Source: Streptomyces sp. NBC_00448
Lineage (GTDB): Bacteria > Actinomycetota > Actinomycetes > Streptomycetales > Streptomycetaceae
Assembly (NCBI RefSeq): GCF_036014115.1
Contig: NZ_CP107913.1
Location: 124,001-188,000, forward strand
Length of the DNA stretch: 64,000 nt
Reading direction: 5' to 3'
The notes under the pieces were generated by a model that was given only the letters and a program-made list of their open reading frames with translations, was not told where the DNA came from and did no database searches. Positions 18,446-27,054 of the stretch are shown here, in pieces; position 1 is the stretch's first letter, and the number at the start of each line of letters is the position of its first letter. The position numbers were made by a program, and so were the translations under genes.

Positions 18446-18727
18446 TCAGCGCAGGCGCTGGTAGACCGCGCCGTCTCTGGTGCGCCCGAGGAATCCCGCC
18501 TCGATCAGGTAGCGGCGCAGCGCGGAGGTGTCCTCGTGCACGGTGGCGATGGCCTCGTTCACCTCTTGCTCGGTGTAGTCGCGGCCGGCCGTGAACAAGC
18601 GGGCGGCGAGGTAGTCGAGCAGTTGCTCGCGTCGGACGGGGCGACGCGGGATGGCGGTCAGCCGCCCGTGCGCGAACAGGTCGGCCACGCCGTGGGCCGC
18701 TTGGCGGACTTCGTCGTCGGTACTCAC
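18446..18727 (-). CDS. DUF2087 domain protein
   Basis: 93 residues matching DUF2087, seen as 'LFAHGRLTAIPRRPVRREQL', 'RDYTEQEVNEAIATVHED' and 'ALRRYLIEAGFLGR'. The domain is a small winged-helix-like unit often found alone or behind regulators or acetyltransferases. GTG at 18727 gives the expected domain-only protein; longer frames upstream lack support. Confidence 0.85.
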   Translation of the reverse strand: MSTDDEVRQAAHGVADLFAHGRLTAIPRRPVRREQLLDYLAARLFTAGRDYTEQEVNEAIATVHEDTSALRRYLIEAGFLGRTRDGAVYQRLR

Positions 18728-19031
18728 CAGGCCACCCTGCTGCCACCCGCCGCCGTCGGCAACGCATTTCCGAGACGGTTCAAGAACCGCGTCCGAACGC
18801 ACGCACACCGCTCATCCGCCGCAGCCGCATGGTCAGAGCTCCGGCGCAGCGGCTGTGAAACGGCTGCTCGCAGTCCGGCTCGCCTGCCCTGACGGGGGCA
18901 AGGGGCCCGGGCTTCGTCGCCGACGGGTTCGGCTCCGTTGCGCTGGGGGCCAAGAGGTGTGCGCTGTCGGCGAATGCGGTTTGAGGTGGGGGCGCTCAGA
19001 ATCGGCTGGTGAGTCGATCGGAAGGAAAGAA
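18728..19031. other. Intergenic stretch
   Basis: About 300 bases between divergent DUF2087 and I36 genes. No gene seen; a run GAAGGAAAG directly before 19032 is the ribosome site of the next gene. Confidence 0.35.
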
Positions 19032-19421
19032 ATGCGCATTCGATCACGCGCGGCGCGGTGTGCCGCGGCTGCCGCTGTCACCGTCGGGGCCGTGACCGCC
19101 GCGACCGTCGCTCCGGCTTCGGCCGCGCCGTCCGGCATCAGCACGAGCGCCTGTCCCAGCAAGTACTTCTGCGCCTATCAGTTCAGTGGTGACACCCATC
19201 CGTGCAAGTGGGAGGACGACGCCCCCGACTGGGACAACTGCTCCTGGGTCCAGGACGGGAAGTTCACGTACGCCGTCTACAACAACGGCACCTCGGGCGC
19301 GGGTGTCACCATGTATCGGAACCACAACTACAGCAGTCCCATCGGGAGTTGCGTTCCCCGGGGGAAGGTCGTCTACCTCGCGGACAACTACAGCCCCGGC
19401 TCGTCCAAATGGAACTGCTGA
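19032..19421 (+). CDS. Secreted peptidase inhibitor family I36 protein
   Basis: 129 residues with a Sec signal peptide (Arg-rich start, 'AAAAVTVGAVTAATVAPASA' by pieces, cleavage after ASAA near residue 32). The mature part has the I36/beta-gamma crystallin-like pattern: 'CPSKYFCAYQ', 'CSWVQDGKFTYAVYNNGTSG', 'GVTMYRNHNY', 'GSCVPRG' and 'LADNYSPGSSKWNC'. Known members inhibit metalloproteases outside the cell. Five or six Cys probably form disulphides. GAAGGAAAG precedes the ATG. Confidence 0.9.
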   Translation: MRIRSRAARCAAAAAVTVGAVTAATVAPASAAPSGISTSACPSKYFCAYQFSGDTHPCKWEDDAPDWDNCSWVQDGKFTYAVYNNGTSGAGVTMYRNHNYSSPIGSCVPRGKVVYLADNYSPGSSKWNC

Positions 19422-19490
19422 CCGGTTCCGAACGGTTCTCGGAGCTGCGGCTGCTCCTCGGGCGCCGTGTCAGGTAAGGGGCGGGGCGGA

Positions 19491-20045
19491 TCAGGGTTCG
19501 GGGTTCCACAGGGGGTGGCCGGGCCTGGGGCCGACCAGTTCGTCGAGGAACGCGTCGTGCCCGCTGAGGGCGCGGTTCAGCAGGGCGACCATGCCCATGT
19601 CGTAGCGGTGCCAGTCCGCCTTGTCCCAGACCACGACCGGCCAGGTGTCCGGGTCCGCGGGCTGGGTCAGCCAGAAGCACTGCTCGCCGCCGACGCCGCC
19701 GCCCCAGGCGAGCAGGCCGCCGGGCTCGGGGTGGAAGGAGTACGGGAACGCGTCCGGGTACTTCTCCCGTAGGCCGCGCAGCAGGGCACCGATCTCGGCG
19801 GCCGCGTCCAGCACGGGTCCCAGGGCGGCGATCCCGGTCCCGGTGCCGCACGGGGGCAGCGGGATCAGGGGGGTGAGCCGGCTGCCCACCGTCCCGGGCC
19901 CGTAGGCGTCGACGAACGCCCGGTAGTCGGCGGGCAGGTCGAGGCCGTACGCGGCCCGGGTGTCGGCCCAGGGCAGCGCCGGCCCGGCCGTCCCGGGCGC
20001 GGCCCCGGTGATCCGCGCGAACGCGGCGATGTCGTCCCGCACCAC
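19491..20045 (-). CDS. SMI1/KNR4-family protein, probable immunity protein
   Basis: 184 residues of the SMI1/KNR4 superfamily, best known as immunity proteins beside bacterial polymorphic toxins. Visible marks: 'LDLPADYRAFVDAYGPGTVG', 'FPYSFHPEPGGLLAWGG', 'QCFWLTQPADPDTWPVVVWD' and 'MVALLNRALSG'. No signal peptide, so cytoplasmic. The GTG at 20045 lies 14 bases after the stop of the large nuclease-like gene on the same strand, the classic toxin-then-immunity order. That it blocks this particular nuclease is inference. Confidence 0.8.
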   Translation of the reverse strand: MVRDDIAAFARITGAAPGTAGPALPWADTRAAYGLDLPADYRAFVDAYGPGTVGSRLTPLIPLPPCGTGTGIAALGPVLDAAAEIGALLRGLREKYPDAFPYSFHPEPGGLLAWGGGVGGEQCFWLTQPADPDTWPVVVWDKADWHRYDMGMVALLNRALSGHDAFLDELVGPRPGHPLWNPEP

Positions 20046-20059
20046 CGGACCACCACCTG

Positions 20060-22888
20060 TCAGGGACTGAGGTTCTTTCCGCCCTTCACATTCTGGACCG
20101 TGCCGCCGCCGGGCACCGCGAGCGGGTACGGATTCCCGCGGGAGTCCCAGGCGGTGATCTGGAAGGTGAACGCGTACGGGATCACGGCCGCGGCGTCCTT
20201 GTACTGGGCGGTCACCGTCATCCGCACGGTTCCTCGCTTGTTGAGGAAGGTGCGGACCGCTGTCTGGATGTCCGTCATCTCACCGACGTTCACGGGCGTG
20301 GCCCAGCACGGCGTGAGGTTGCGTTGGATGCCGCGGCCGCCGAACTCGTTGGGGATCAGGTGGCAGCTGTTGACCAGGACCCCCGGCACTCCCGGGAGCA
20401 GTGCCTTCGCGCGGTTGCGGGCCGTGGTCATGCCGGGGCTGTTGGAGTTGGAGGCGGTGCCCTTGCCCAGCGGATTCTTCAGGCACGCGGTGGCCGCGGT
20501 GGCCCGCTGGTGCGACCCGGTGGGGGCGTAGTAGATCCAGCCCGCCCCGCTGGACTCGGCGACGCCGGCCGGAGGACGCTGCGTCAGGCAGGTCGGCTTG
20601 CTGTCCGGCTCGGTGCTGGTCGACGGGGACGGCGACGGCGAGGCCCCGCCGGAGCCGCAGCGGGCGCCGACCTGGCTCGGGTCGGTCCACTGGTGGGTGC
20701 CGGCGCCGTTGACGATGACGAGGCGGTCGACGCGGGGGCCGCCGCCGTTCGCCTCGCAGAGGCTGTCCCGCAGCTGCTGGAACTGCCGCCCTGTCGACAG
20801 GAGATGCTCCAGGTCCTGCGTGGTGGCCAGGTCCAGCAGCGGGCCCACGAACGGTTCGAGGTCGAGGCGCAGCACCCGTTCGTATCCGGACCGCACCCGC
20901 TGGCCTCCGCCGGCCGAGGAGTCCGGCTGCTCGCCGTTGAGCTGCGCGGCGCCTATGCGTGCCTGCGACCCGAGTTCGGCCGGGCTGCGGACCGTTTCCG
21001 TCTTCACGGCGCGCTTGACCGGCCGGCCCTGCTCGGTGGTCGTGTAGAGGTAGTCCGCCGGGGGGGTCGCTCCTGCGGTCGTGGACGGCACGCTCCAGGT
21101 GACGTGCGCCTGCGGGTCGGCCAGGAGCAGAGCCGCGATCTGCTCCAGCACGCGCTGGTTCTCGACCTTGTCGGTGGTGGGAAGGATCGTCCGCAGGTCC
21201 TGCGGGTTGTCCAGCCGGCCGGAGTCGACGATCTCCCCCAGGTCGGGCAACTCGCCCTGGTCGTCGGCCCCTTCGAGCGCGTCGACCGCCTTGCTGCCCG
21301 TCTCGGTGTCGCTCGTCGGCCGGTCCTTCGTCATCTGGTCCAGCAGTTTCGCCACGGTGGGCTTCAGGGGCGTGCCGACCGAGACGTCGTCCGGCTGGAG
21401 GTTGCGTGCGTGCAGCCGGCTGCCGACCTTCGGGTCGGAGCCGTACTCGGCGGCCGAGTACACCCAGGCGTAGTCGGTGTGGGTCACCGTCTTGCCGGGC
21501 GGGGCGATGTTGGGGCGGGAGCCGCTGACCGTCTTGGACTGCTTGGGCTGCAAGGTGCCCAGCGGGTGGGGCTGGTCGGGCACCTGCGGAAGGGTCAGAT
21601 AGAGGGTGGCCGCGCCCGCCTGGTCACCGCTGTTGGTGACCGTGAAGGAGTACGCGCACGGGTCGGTCGTGCACAGGTACGGCGAGTTGCTGGTGATCGT
21701 GAAGTCGGGCCCCATCGTCTTGGACGTCGCCTCGGCCGACGTGGCGGGCGGGACGGCGGTCGCCACGGCCGAGGCGGTGGTGGTGGGGACCGAGCCGGCC
21801 TGCTCGGTGGTGGCCGGCTTCGGCTCCAGCAGCAGGTAGCTGCCGTAGTCGCTGTCGTCGGCCGGCGCGGCGTTCGTACGGGGGCCCGCCTGCACCGCCG
21901 CGTCCCCGGTGCGCCGGGCGGAGTGCCAGGTGGCGGACTTGACGGGGCTGTCGCCGCCGGGGTCGCCGCCGATGGCGAGGACGGAGTAGGGGGCCGCACC
22001 GGCGAGGACGACCGTCCAGCCCTGAGAGGTGTAGGAGACCGCGTTACGGCCCTGGAACGTCGCGCCGTCCTCCCGCACCGCCTCGGGGTCGGAGGTGACC
22101 TGGCGGACCAGCGCGGCGAGCGAGGCCGGCGTCAGCGAGCCGGCGTCCACCCCGAAGCCGTCGAGCATGTAGTAGCCGGAGCGCTTCTGCGGCGCCACCC
22201 AGTGGCCGGTGCTGGTCAGGTCCGTGCCGAAGAGGGGTTCCTGCTGTGCCCAGAACGCCGAGTCGCCCTTCAGGTAGAGCTGGTCGCCGGACCACGCGAG
22301 GGTGGATTTCCCGGCCACCGGTTCGCTGAGGGTTCCCGACGCCTGTCCTGTGCTGTTGACCGTGAGGTTCGCCCGGGTCATGGACCGGTGCTCGGCCGGG
22401 GCGTAGACCATCGACAGGTTCACCGCGGGCAGGGTGCTCAACTCCCGTGCCGCCGACGCGCCCTGCCGGGCCGGTGACACGTGGGGAGCCGACGCCTCGT
22501 GCTTGGCGTCCCCGGACCCGCCCGATCCGTTGGACCCGCTCGGCCACAGCACGTACAGCAGGCTCGCCAGTACGGCCAGCGCGACGCCCGTGGCCGTGAG
22601 GGACCGGGCGCGCGACTGCCGTAACCACCCGGCCACCGCGCGCGGGGACCCGGCCGGCGCGCCCGCCGTGGGAGGCCGGGCAGGCGGCGGAGGAACCGCG
22701 GGTGGCCGCGGCGGAAGCGACGGCCAGGGCGGCGATATAGCCGCGGGCGGCTGCGGCGGGTGGGGCGGCCGGGGTGGCGGCGGGGTAACCGCGGGCGGCT
22801 GGGCGGGGAAGGGCGGCGGAGGTGGAGGCGGCGCACCGGTCTCGTCCCGCGCACCGGACTCCGGCTGCTGGCCATGGTCATCCGTCAC
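20060..22888 (-). CDS. Membrane-anchored surface protein with C-terminal DNA/RNA non-specific endonuclease-like domain
   Basis: 942 residues from GTG 22888 (GGGGG site upstream). Order: residues 15-80 are almost wholly proline with Ala/Gly; 97-115 form one transmembrane helix ('GVALAVLASLLYVLW'), so the long C-terminal part should be outside; 120-350 read like an LppX/LprG-type or DUF fold ('MVYAPAEHRSMTRANLTVNS'); 370-480 a CARDB-like beta segment with paired Cys; 480-720 helical; a Ser/Pro/Thr linker; and about 800-920 a nuclease-like end with 'CHLIPNEFGGRG' and 'NLTPCW', the H-x-I-P...FGG...NL pattern of Endonuclea_NS_2 domains (His843 the likely catalytic residue). The two Cys flanking the motif fit an exported enzyme. 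An SMI1/KNR4 gene follows at once. It could also be a non-toxic surface nuclease. Confidence 0.75.
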   Translation of the reverse strand: MTDDHGQQPESGARDETGAPPPPPPPFPAQPPAVTPPPPRPPHPPQPPAAISPPWPSLPPRPPAVPPPPARPPTAGAPAGSPRAVAGWLRQSRARSLTATGVALAVLASLLYVLWPSGSNGSGGSGDAKHEASAPHVSPARQGASAARELSTLPAVNLSMVYAPAEHRSMTRANLTVNSTGQASGTLSEPVAGKSTLAWSGDQLYLKGDSAFWAQQEPLFGTDLTSTGHWVAPQKRSGYYMLDGFGVDAGSLTPASLAALVRQVTSDPEAVREDGATFQGRNAVSYTSQGWTVVLAGAAPYSVLAIGGDPGGDSPVKSATWHSARRTGDAAVQAGPRTNAAPADDSDYGSYLLLEPKPATTEQAGSVPTTTASAVATAVPPATSAEATSKTMGPDFTITSNSPYLCTTDPCAYSFTVTNSGDQAGAATLYLTLPQVPDQPHPLGTLQPKQSKTVSGSRPNIAPPGKTVTHTDYAWVYSAAEYGSDPKVGSRLHARNLQPDDVSVGTPLKPTVAKLLDQMTKDRPTSDTETGSKAVDALEGADDQGELPDLGEIVDSGRLDNPQDLRTILPTTDKVENQRVLEQIAALLLADPQAHVTWSVPSTTAGATPPADYLYTTTEQGRPVKRAVKTETVRSPAELGSQARIGAAQLNGEQPDSSAGGGQRVRSGYERVLRLDLEPFVGPLLDLATTQDLEHLLSTGRQFQQLRDSLCEANGGGPRVDRLVIVNGAGTHQWTDPSQVGARCGSGGASPSPSPSTSTEPDSKPTCLTQRPPAGVAESSGAGWIYYAPTGSHQRATAATACLKNPLGKGTASNSNSPGMTTARNRAKALLPGVPGVLVNSCHLIPNEFGGRGIQRNLTPCWATPVNVGEMTDIQTAVRTFLNKRGTVRMTVTAQYKDAAAVIPYAFTFQITAWDSRGNPYPLAVPGGGTVQNVKGGKNLSP

Positions 22889-23046
22889 AGCGACACCCCC
22901 AGTTGCTTCCGCCGACCCTGGAATCCGGGTATTCCACGTTACCGACGGAAGCACCCTTGGGGATGAACTTCCTTATGTTTCAGTTGACGACTTGAGTGAC
23001 GACCCGCGTGACGATCCGACGTGGGCCGCCCCGTCGTCGCGCCCGG

Positions 23047-23457
23047 TCAGGAGGCGCTCGGGACGGGGCGCTGGGGGCGGCCGTCGTAGGAGGCGAGGGG
23101 GCGGATCAGGGCGTTGTGGGCGAGCTGTTCGGTGATGTGGGCGGTCCAGCCGGTGATGCGGCTCATCACGAAGATCGGGGTGAAGGCCGGGATGTCGCAG
23201 TCCATGAGGTGGTAGGCGAGGCCGGCCGGGTAGTCCAGGTTGGGGTGGATGCCCTTGCGGTCGGCCATGGCTTGCCGCAGCGCGGCGTGCAGGGCGGCCA
23301 GGCGCGCGGCTTCGGGGTCGGTGGTGCGGGCGACGAGGCGGTCGGTGGCCTCCTGCATGATCGGGACCCGCGAGTCGCCGCGCTTGTAGACGCGGTGGCC
23401 GAAGCCCATGATCTTGCGCTTCGAGGCCAGGGCGTCGTCGAGCCAGGCCCCGGCGCG
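23047..23457 (-). pseudogene. Citrate/2-methylcitrate synthase, C-terminal remnant
   Basis: The last 135 residues of a citrate synthase are intact: 'IMGFGHRVYKRGDSRVPIMQ' with an active-site His, 'LDYPAGLAYHLMDCDIPAFT', 'IFVMSRITGWTAHITEQL' and 'RPLASYDGRP'. The N-terminal two thirds are missing; homology stops at about 23457. Some active-site residues are therefore absent and the gene cannot be functional. It lies head to head with another decapitated gene. Confidence 0.88.
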
Positions 23458-23564
23458 CTGGGGTCGCCGATCTCGCTCGGCGCGTACGGCGGCGGACGTC
23501 CTGCGCCGGCGCCCGCTGCTCGACACCCTCATCGACTCCGCCGACCTGACCTCCCCCCAGTCCG

Positions 23565-23921
23565 GCGTTCTCCTCCCCCGGCCGCATCCTCACCCAGGTC
23601 GCCGAAATGCCCGACGGCAAACGCTACTTCTGGGTCGCCCGCACCGTCTCCCGAGGCGGCGCGGGACACCACGCGCCCCGCGCCGAATTCGCCGAAGCCC
23701 TGGGATGCGAGCTGCGCCACGCCCACCGGCTCGTCTACGCCGAAGGCATCGCGCTTGACGATCCGCGTGCCGCTACCCCCATCGGCCTCGGCTGCCGGAT
23801 CTGCGAACGCCGCGACTGCGCCCAGCGCGCCAGGCCACCGGCCGGCGGCCGGCTCGCCGTCGACCCCGACCGCCGCACCTACGTCCCCTACCCCGTGGAA
23901 AGCTCCGACAGCGCCACCTGA
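23565..23921 (+). pseudogene. ScfR/RamB-type short-chain fatty acyl regulator, C-terminal remnant
   Basis: About 118 residues match the end of the ScfR/RamB/PrpR-like regulators: 'FSSPGRILTQVAEMPDGKRY', 'FWVARTVSRGGAGHH', 'GCELRHAHRLVYAEGI' and the Cys-rich 'IGLGCRICERRDCAQRA'. The XRE HTH and the middle of the protein are gone. This family controls glyoxylate or methylcitrate genes, matching the citrate synthase fragment next to it. An ATG at 23607 exists in frame but the product would lack DNA binding. Confidence 0.85.
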
Positions 23922-23982
23922 TATCGCCAGGGGACGGTCTTCGCTTCGCGGTCCTCGCCATCACGTCCCGGGTGAGGAGCCC

Positions 23983-24525
23983 TCAGTAACCGCTGGAGCC
24001 GAAGTCGTTCTTGTGGGCCTGGTAGTGAGCGTCGTTCGCGGCGATGACCCGGTCGACGGCCTTGGCCACGTCGCTCTTCTCCGGGGGCCGCCGGCGCCGG
24101 TCGCTCGCCGCCGCCGCCCCGAACGTCGTCCCCGAACTTCGGTGCTGGCTACGGGAATTGCGCAGCTGGTTCCACTTGTGCGTGGGCCACCACCAGTCGG
24201 AATTGTCCCAACACCCCGGCACCGGGACGCGATTGTCGTGCCACTGGAACGGGCGCATCGCGGTGACGCGTCCGTCCGAGGCCATCTGTCGCAGCACCTC
24301 GTGGACGGCGTCGGCCGATGTCCTCCCGGTAGCCGGGGCGTCCGCGGCCAGGCCCCGCTCGACGTCGATCGCCGCCGCGATCGCGTCGGCCGACGCGGGT
24401 GTCTCCAATGCCAACACGACGCGCACCACGAAGTGTTGCGCGGGCCGGAACCGCGGCTGCTGCACCACGGGATCAACCGGTACCGCCTGTTTCGCGCGAG
24501 GCCGCAACCACCTCGGTATCCTCAT
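23983..24525 (-). CDS. Hypothetical Trp-rich protein
   Basis: 180 residues. N-terminal 'MRIPRWLRPRAKQAVP', then an all-alpha segment ('LETPASADAIAAAIDVERGL', 'SADAVHEVLRQMASDGRV') like a small winged-helix, then 'RPFQWHDN' and 'GCWDNSDWWWPTHKW'. No family recognised. ATG at 24525 is favoured by a GGAGGGAGAGG ribosome site. Convergent with the broken ScfR gene. Confidence 0.68.
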   Translation of the reverse strand: MRIPRWLRPRAKQAVPVDPVVQQPRFRPAQHFVVRVVLALETPASADAIAAAIDVERGLAADAPATGRTSADAVHEVLRQMASDGRVTAMRPFQWHDNRVPVPGCWDNSDWWWPTHKWNQLRNSRSQHRSSGTTFGAAAASDRRRRPPEKSDVAKAVDRVIAANDAHYQAHKNDFGSSGY

Positions 24526-24690
24526 GGCCCCTCTCCCTCCGGCGAGTCGACACCACTGCGTACCAGCGTAGCCCGCGCGTCTCACCCGGGGCCCTATCCG
24601 CGTGCCAAGGAATCAACCCTGACACGCCGTGGCGGGGGACACTGGTCTCGTACGCGCGGCAGCGCTGCTGTGCCAGGGGAAGGGGTGACG

Positions 24691-25215
24691 ATGGCTCGGG
24701 GAACGCGTGCGGACGAGGCCGACCGCGAGGCACTCGCGCGCGCACGGCATGCGGCCGAGGAGCACCGCCTGGGCGGCCACGTCCTGACAGAGCAACTCGG
24801 CAGTCGTACCGGTGGACTTGGATGCGCCTCGACGGCTCTCGCGGTCCCCCTGACAGCGGTGGGTATCGGCCTGCTGCTCGGCCCGTACCCCACGACGGCC
24901 CATACGATCGCGGCCGTGCTCCTCGCCTGCGCGGTGGCGATCCCCGTCATCGGAATCCGGGCCGAAGGCCGGCTCCGCCACCGCGACACGCGGCTGCACA
25001 TCTTCGACCACGGCCTCGTGGTCACCAGGCACGGCCACCACGCCCTGTGCGCCTGGCCGGACCTCCACATCGAGGAACGCACGGAGCACGGGACGTACGG
25101 CAGCGGCGGACAGCGCTTCACCGCGCACTGGCTCCACCTGTCCGCCCACGGCGACCCCCTGTGCCGGCTCAACACCCGAAGCCCCGCGGCCCGGCACCTC
25201 ACCACCGAGCACTGA
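24691..25215 (+). CDS. Two-span membrane protein with a YdbT/PH-like tail
   Basis: 174 residues: a helical N-terminus, transmembrane helices at about 44-64 and 71-89, then a soluble domain with 'LHIFDHGLVVTRHGHHALCA' and 'WPDLHIEERTEHGTYGSGG', which resembles small PH-like domains of actinobacterial membrane proteins. Function unknown. AAGGGG precedes the start; GTG at 24685 in frame is an alternative. Its 3' end overlaps the mannitol dehydrogenase remnant on the other strand by 17 bases. Confidence 0.7.
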   Translation: MARGTRADEADREALARARHAAEEHRLGGHVLTEQLGSRTGGLGCASTALAVPLTAVGIGLLLGPYPTTAHTIAAVLLACAVAIPVIGIRAEGRLRHRDTRLHIFDHGLVVTRHGHHALCAWPDLHIEERTEHGTYGSGGQRFTAHWLHLSAHGDPLCRLNTRSPAARHLTTEH

Positions 25216-25500
25216 CGCTGCGGGCGGCGGCTCGGGCGCCGTCCGCGGTCAGCAGGGTCAGTGCGTCGGTCAGCAGGGTCACGACCACCGGATCGGCGAT
25301 CAGGTCCGGGCCGAAGACCTCGGTGACCGCGAGGAGTCGGCCGACGACCTGGCCGGCCGAGGTGCAGCCCTGGACGGCGGTGCCCGCAGCTCGGGGGCGA
25401 GCGGGTCGTCCAGGTCGCGGGGCCCCGGTGTCGGTGCGGTCGGTCCACACCCAGCGCATCCAGGCGGCCACGGCGAACGCGGTGCGGCGCGCCACGCCAC
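25199..25500 (-). pseudogene. Mannitol dehydrogenase-family protein, C-terminal remnant
   Basis: Three minus-strand frames carry pieces of the end of a mannitol 2-dehydrogenase/fructuronate reductase: 'RRTAFAVAAWMRWVW', then 'RDLDDPLAPELRA' in a second frame, then 'LLAVTEVFGPDLIADPVVVT' and 'LLTDALTLL' in the first. At least two frameshifts and loss of the whole NAD-binding part make it non-functional. Confidence 0.72.
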
Positions 25501-25568
25501 TACCGCCGGCCGCACGTCACCGCCGCCGGTCCGCTCGCCGGGGTCACCGCCCGCTGCCGCGTACCGCG

Positions 25569-25630
25569 TTCCGGCTTCCGGCTTCCGGCTTCCGGCTTCC
25601 GGCTTCCGGCTTCCGGCTTCCGGCTTCCGA
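25569..25630. repeat. Heptanucleotide tandem repeat (TTCCGGC)8
   Basis: Eight perfect head-to-tail copies of TTCCGGC span 25569-25624, with a further TTCCGA. It lies between the mannitol dehydrogenase remnant and the APH-type kinase, outside any supported gene. Such repeats are prone to copy-number change. Confidence 0.95.
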
Positions 25631-25775
25631 CGCCCAACTGCCCTGCCGTCCCTCCGCCTTCGGCGGCGCGATCAGCGACATCGGCGCCGCGCACCTGGCA
25701 GGATGGCCACGGTGGGGCGCAGGGCCGCCGCACGCCTGACGACCGCCGGGCACCTGGGAAGAGGGCGGGGACATC

Positions 25776-26924
25776 GTGCACAGCGCCGACCACCGCCGGA
25801 CCGATCTCGCATCGGGCGAGGAGGGCGCGGGAGTTGTCCTCGACGCCGGTGACGGCAGGACCGTGGTCACCTCGCCCCCGCCTTCCGTCCTCGGCGACGG
25901 CCCCGTGAGCGCGGAGTCGCTGCGGCACAACAAGGTGAACGCCGCCGTCTTCGGCATCTGGCGGGTGCGCGGTCCGCGAGGAACGGCCGTGGTCAAGGTC
26001 GCCCGCCCGCCCGGCGTCGAGACGAGCAGGTACTGGCCCACCAGCGGCGACCCCGCGCACTGGAACTACTGGCGGCGCGAGGTGTCGGCCTACGAGTCGG
26101 GCCTGGCCGCCACGGCCTACCGCGACGCCGGCATCGTGGCACCGGAGCCGCTGAAGATCCACGACCGCGCGGACGGCCTCGTCGAGGTGTGGCTCGCGGA
26201 CGTCGAGGGCAACGAGGGTCTCGCGTGGTCGGTGCCCCGGATCGCGCGCTTCGCCCGTGAGTTGGGCGCGGGCCAGGCCCGGTGGGCCGGCCGGGTGCCC
26301 GAGACCGCCTGGCTGTCGCGGGGATTCCTGGCGCAGTACCTGGCCGAGGGCCCGGCGCTGTCCGTGGACGTGCGGGACTCCGACTGGGACCACCCGAGCG
26401 TGCGGGTGTGGCCGGATCGGCTGCGGGCGGGGCTGCGGCGGTTGTGGACCGGGCGGGACCGGGTGCTCGCGGCGGCGCGGTCCGCTCCGCGCACCCTCTG
26501 CCACCTCGACCTGTGGCCGGCCAACCTCATCGACGACGCCGGTCAATCGACCCTGCTGGACTGGTCGTTCACCGGGGAGGGCGCGGTCGGCGAGGACCTG
26601 GCGAACCTGGTCCTGGACTCCTTCAGCGACGGGCTGATGGACATCGGCCTGCTGCCCGAGGTCGCGCAGGCCGCCACCGACGGCTACCTCGAAGGGCTGC
26701 GCGACGGCGGCTGGTCGGGTTCGGACGCCGATCTGCGCGGCGCCATCGCGGCGTGCGGCGCGGCGAAGTACAGTTGGCTCGGCCCCGCCGTACTCGGCCG
26801 AGCCGTCCGCGACGACCTCGGCGCGTCGTCGTACAACAGCGACGGGTCGGCCGCGGAGTCGGCCGCGCGCCTGACGCCGCTGCTCACCCTGATCGCCGAG
26901 TGGGCGGAGGCGGCGGCCAGTTGA
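25776..26924 (+). CDS. Aminoglycoside phosphotransferase (APH)-fold kinase
   Basis: 382-residue APH/choline-kinase-like protein. The catalytic loop is 'LCHLDLWPANLI' (His243, Asp245, Asn250) and the metal-binding Asp is in 'LLDWSF' (Asp262). The N-lobe has 'GTAVVKVARP' with the ATP-contacting Lys. Family members phosphorylate aminoglycosides, macrolides, homoserine, sugars or choline; no feature tells which. GTG at 25776 follows a GGGGAC run. Alone between a decayed region and a TetR gene. Confidence 0.87.
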   Translation: MHSADHRRTDLASGEEGAGVVLDAGDGRTVVTSPPPSVLGDGPVSAESLRHNKVNAAVFGIWRVRGPRGTAVVKVARPPGVETSRYWPTSGDPAHWNYWRREVSAYESGLAATAYRDAGIVAPEPLKIHDRADGLVEVWLADVEGNEGLAWSVPRIARFARELGAGQARWAGRVPETAWLSRGFLAQYLAEGPALSVDVRDSDWDHPSVRVWPDRLRAGLRRLWTGRDRVLAAARSAPRTLCHLDLWPANLIDDAGQSTLLDWSFTGEGAVGEDLANLVLDSFSDGLMDIGLLPEVAQAATDGYLEGLRDGGWSGSDADLRGAIAACGAAKYSWLGPAVLGRAVRDDLGASSYNSDGSAAESAARLTPLLTLIAEWAEAAAS

Positions 26925-27054
26925 GGCCCCGCTCGGCTCCCCCGCCCCTCCCCCGTCCACGGCCCGCCGCGGGCTGCTTCGGCGGCCGCCACGATGCGGC
27001 GGGCGCGATAACCGGCCGACCCGACGGCACCCGGTCGCCGTTCGGACGCCCTCG

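Noticed and set aside
20324..22477. 717-codon open frame opposite the nuclease-like gene
   Set aside because: Composition is typical antisense (Arg/Gly/Val-rich), while the minus frame has clear domains, signal and motif.
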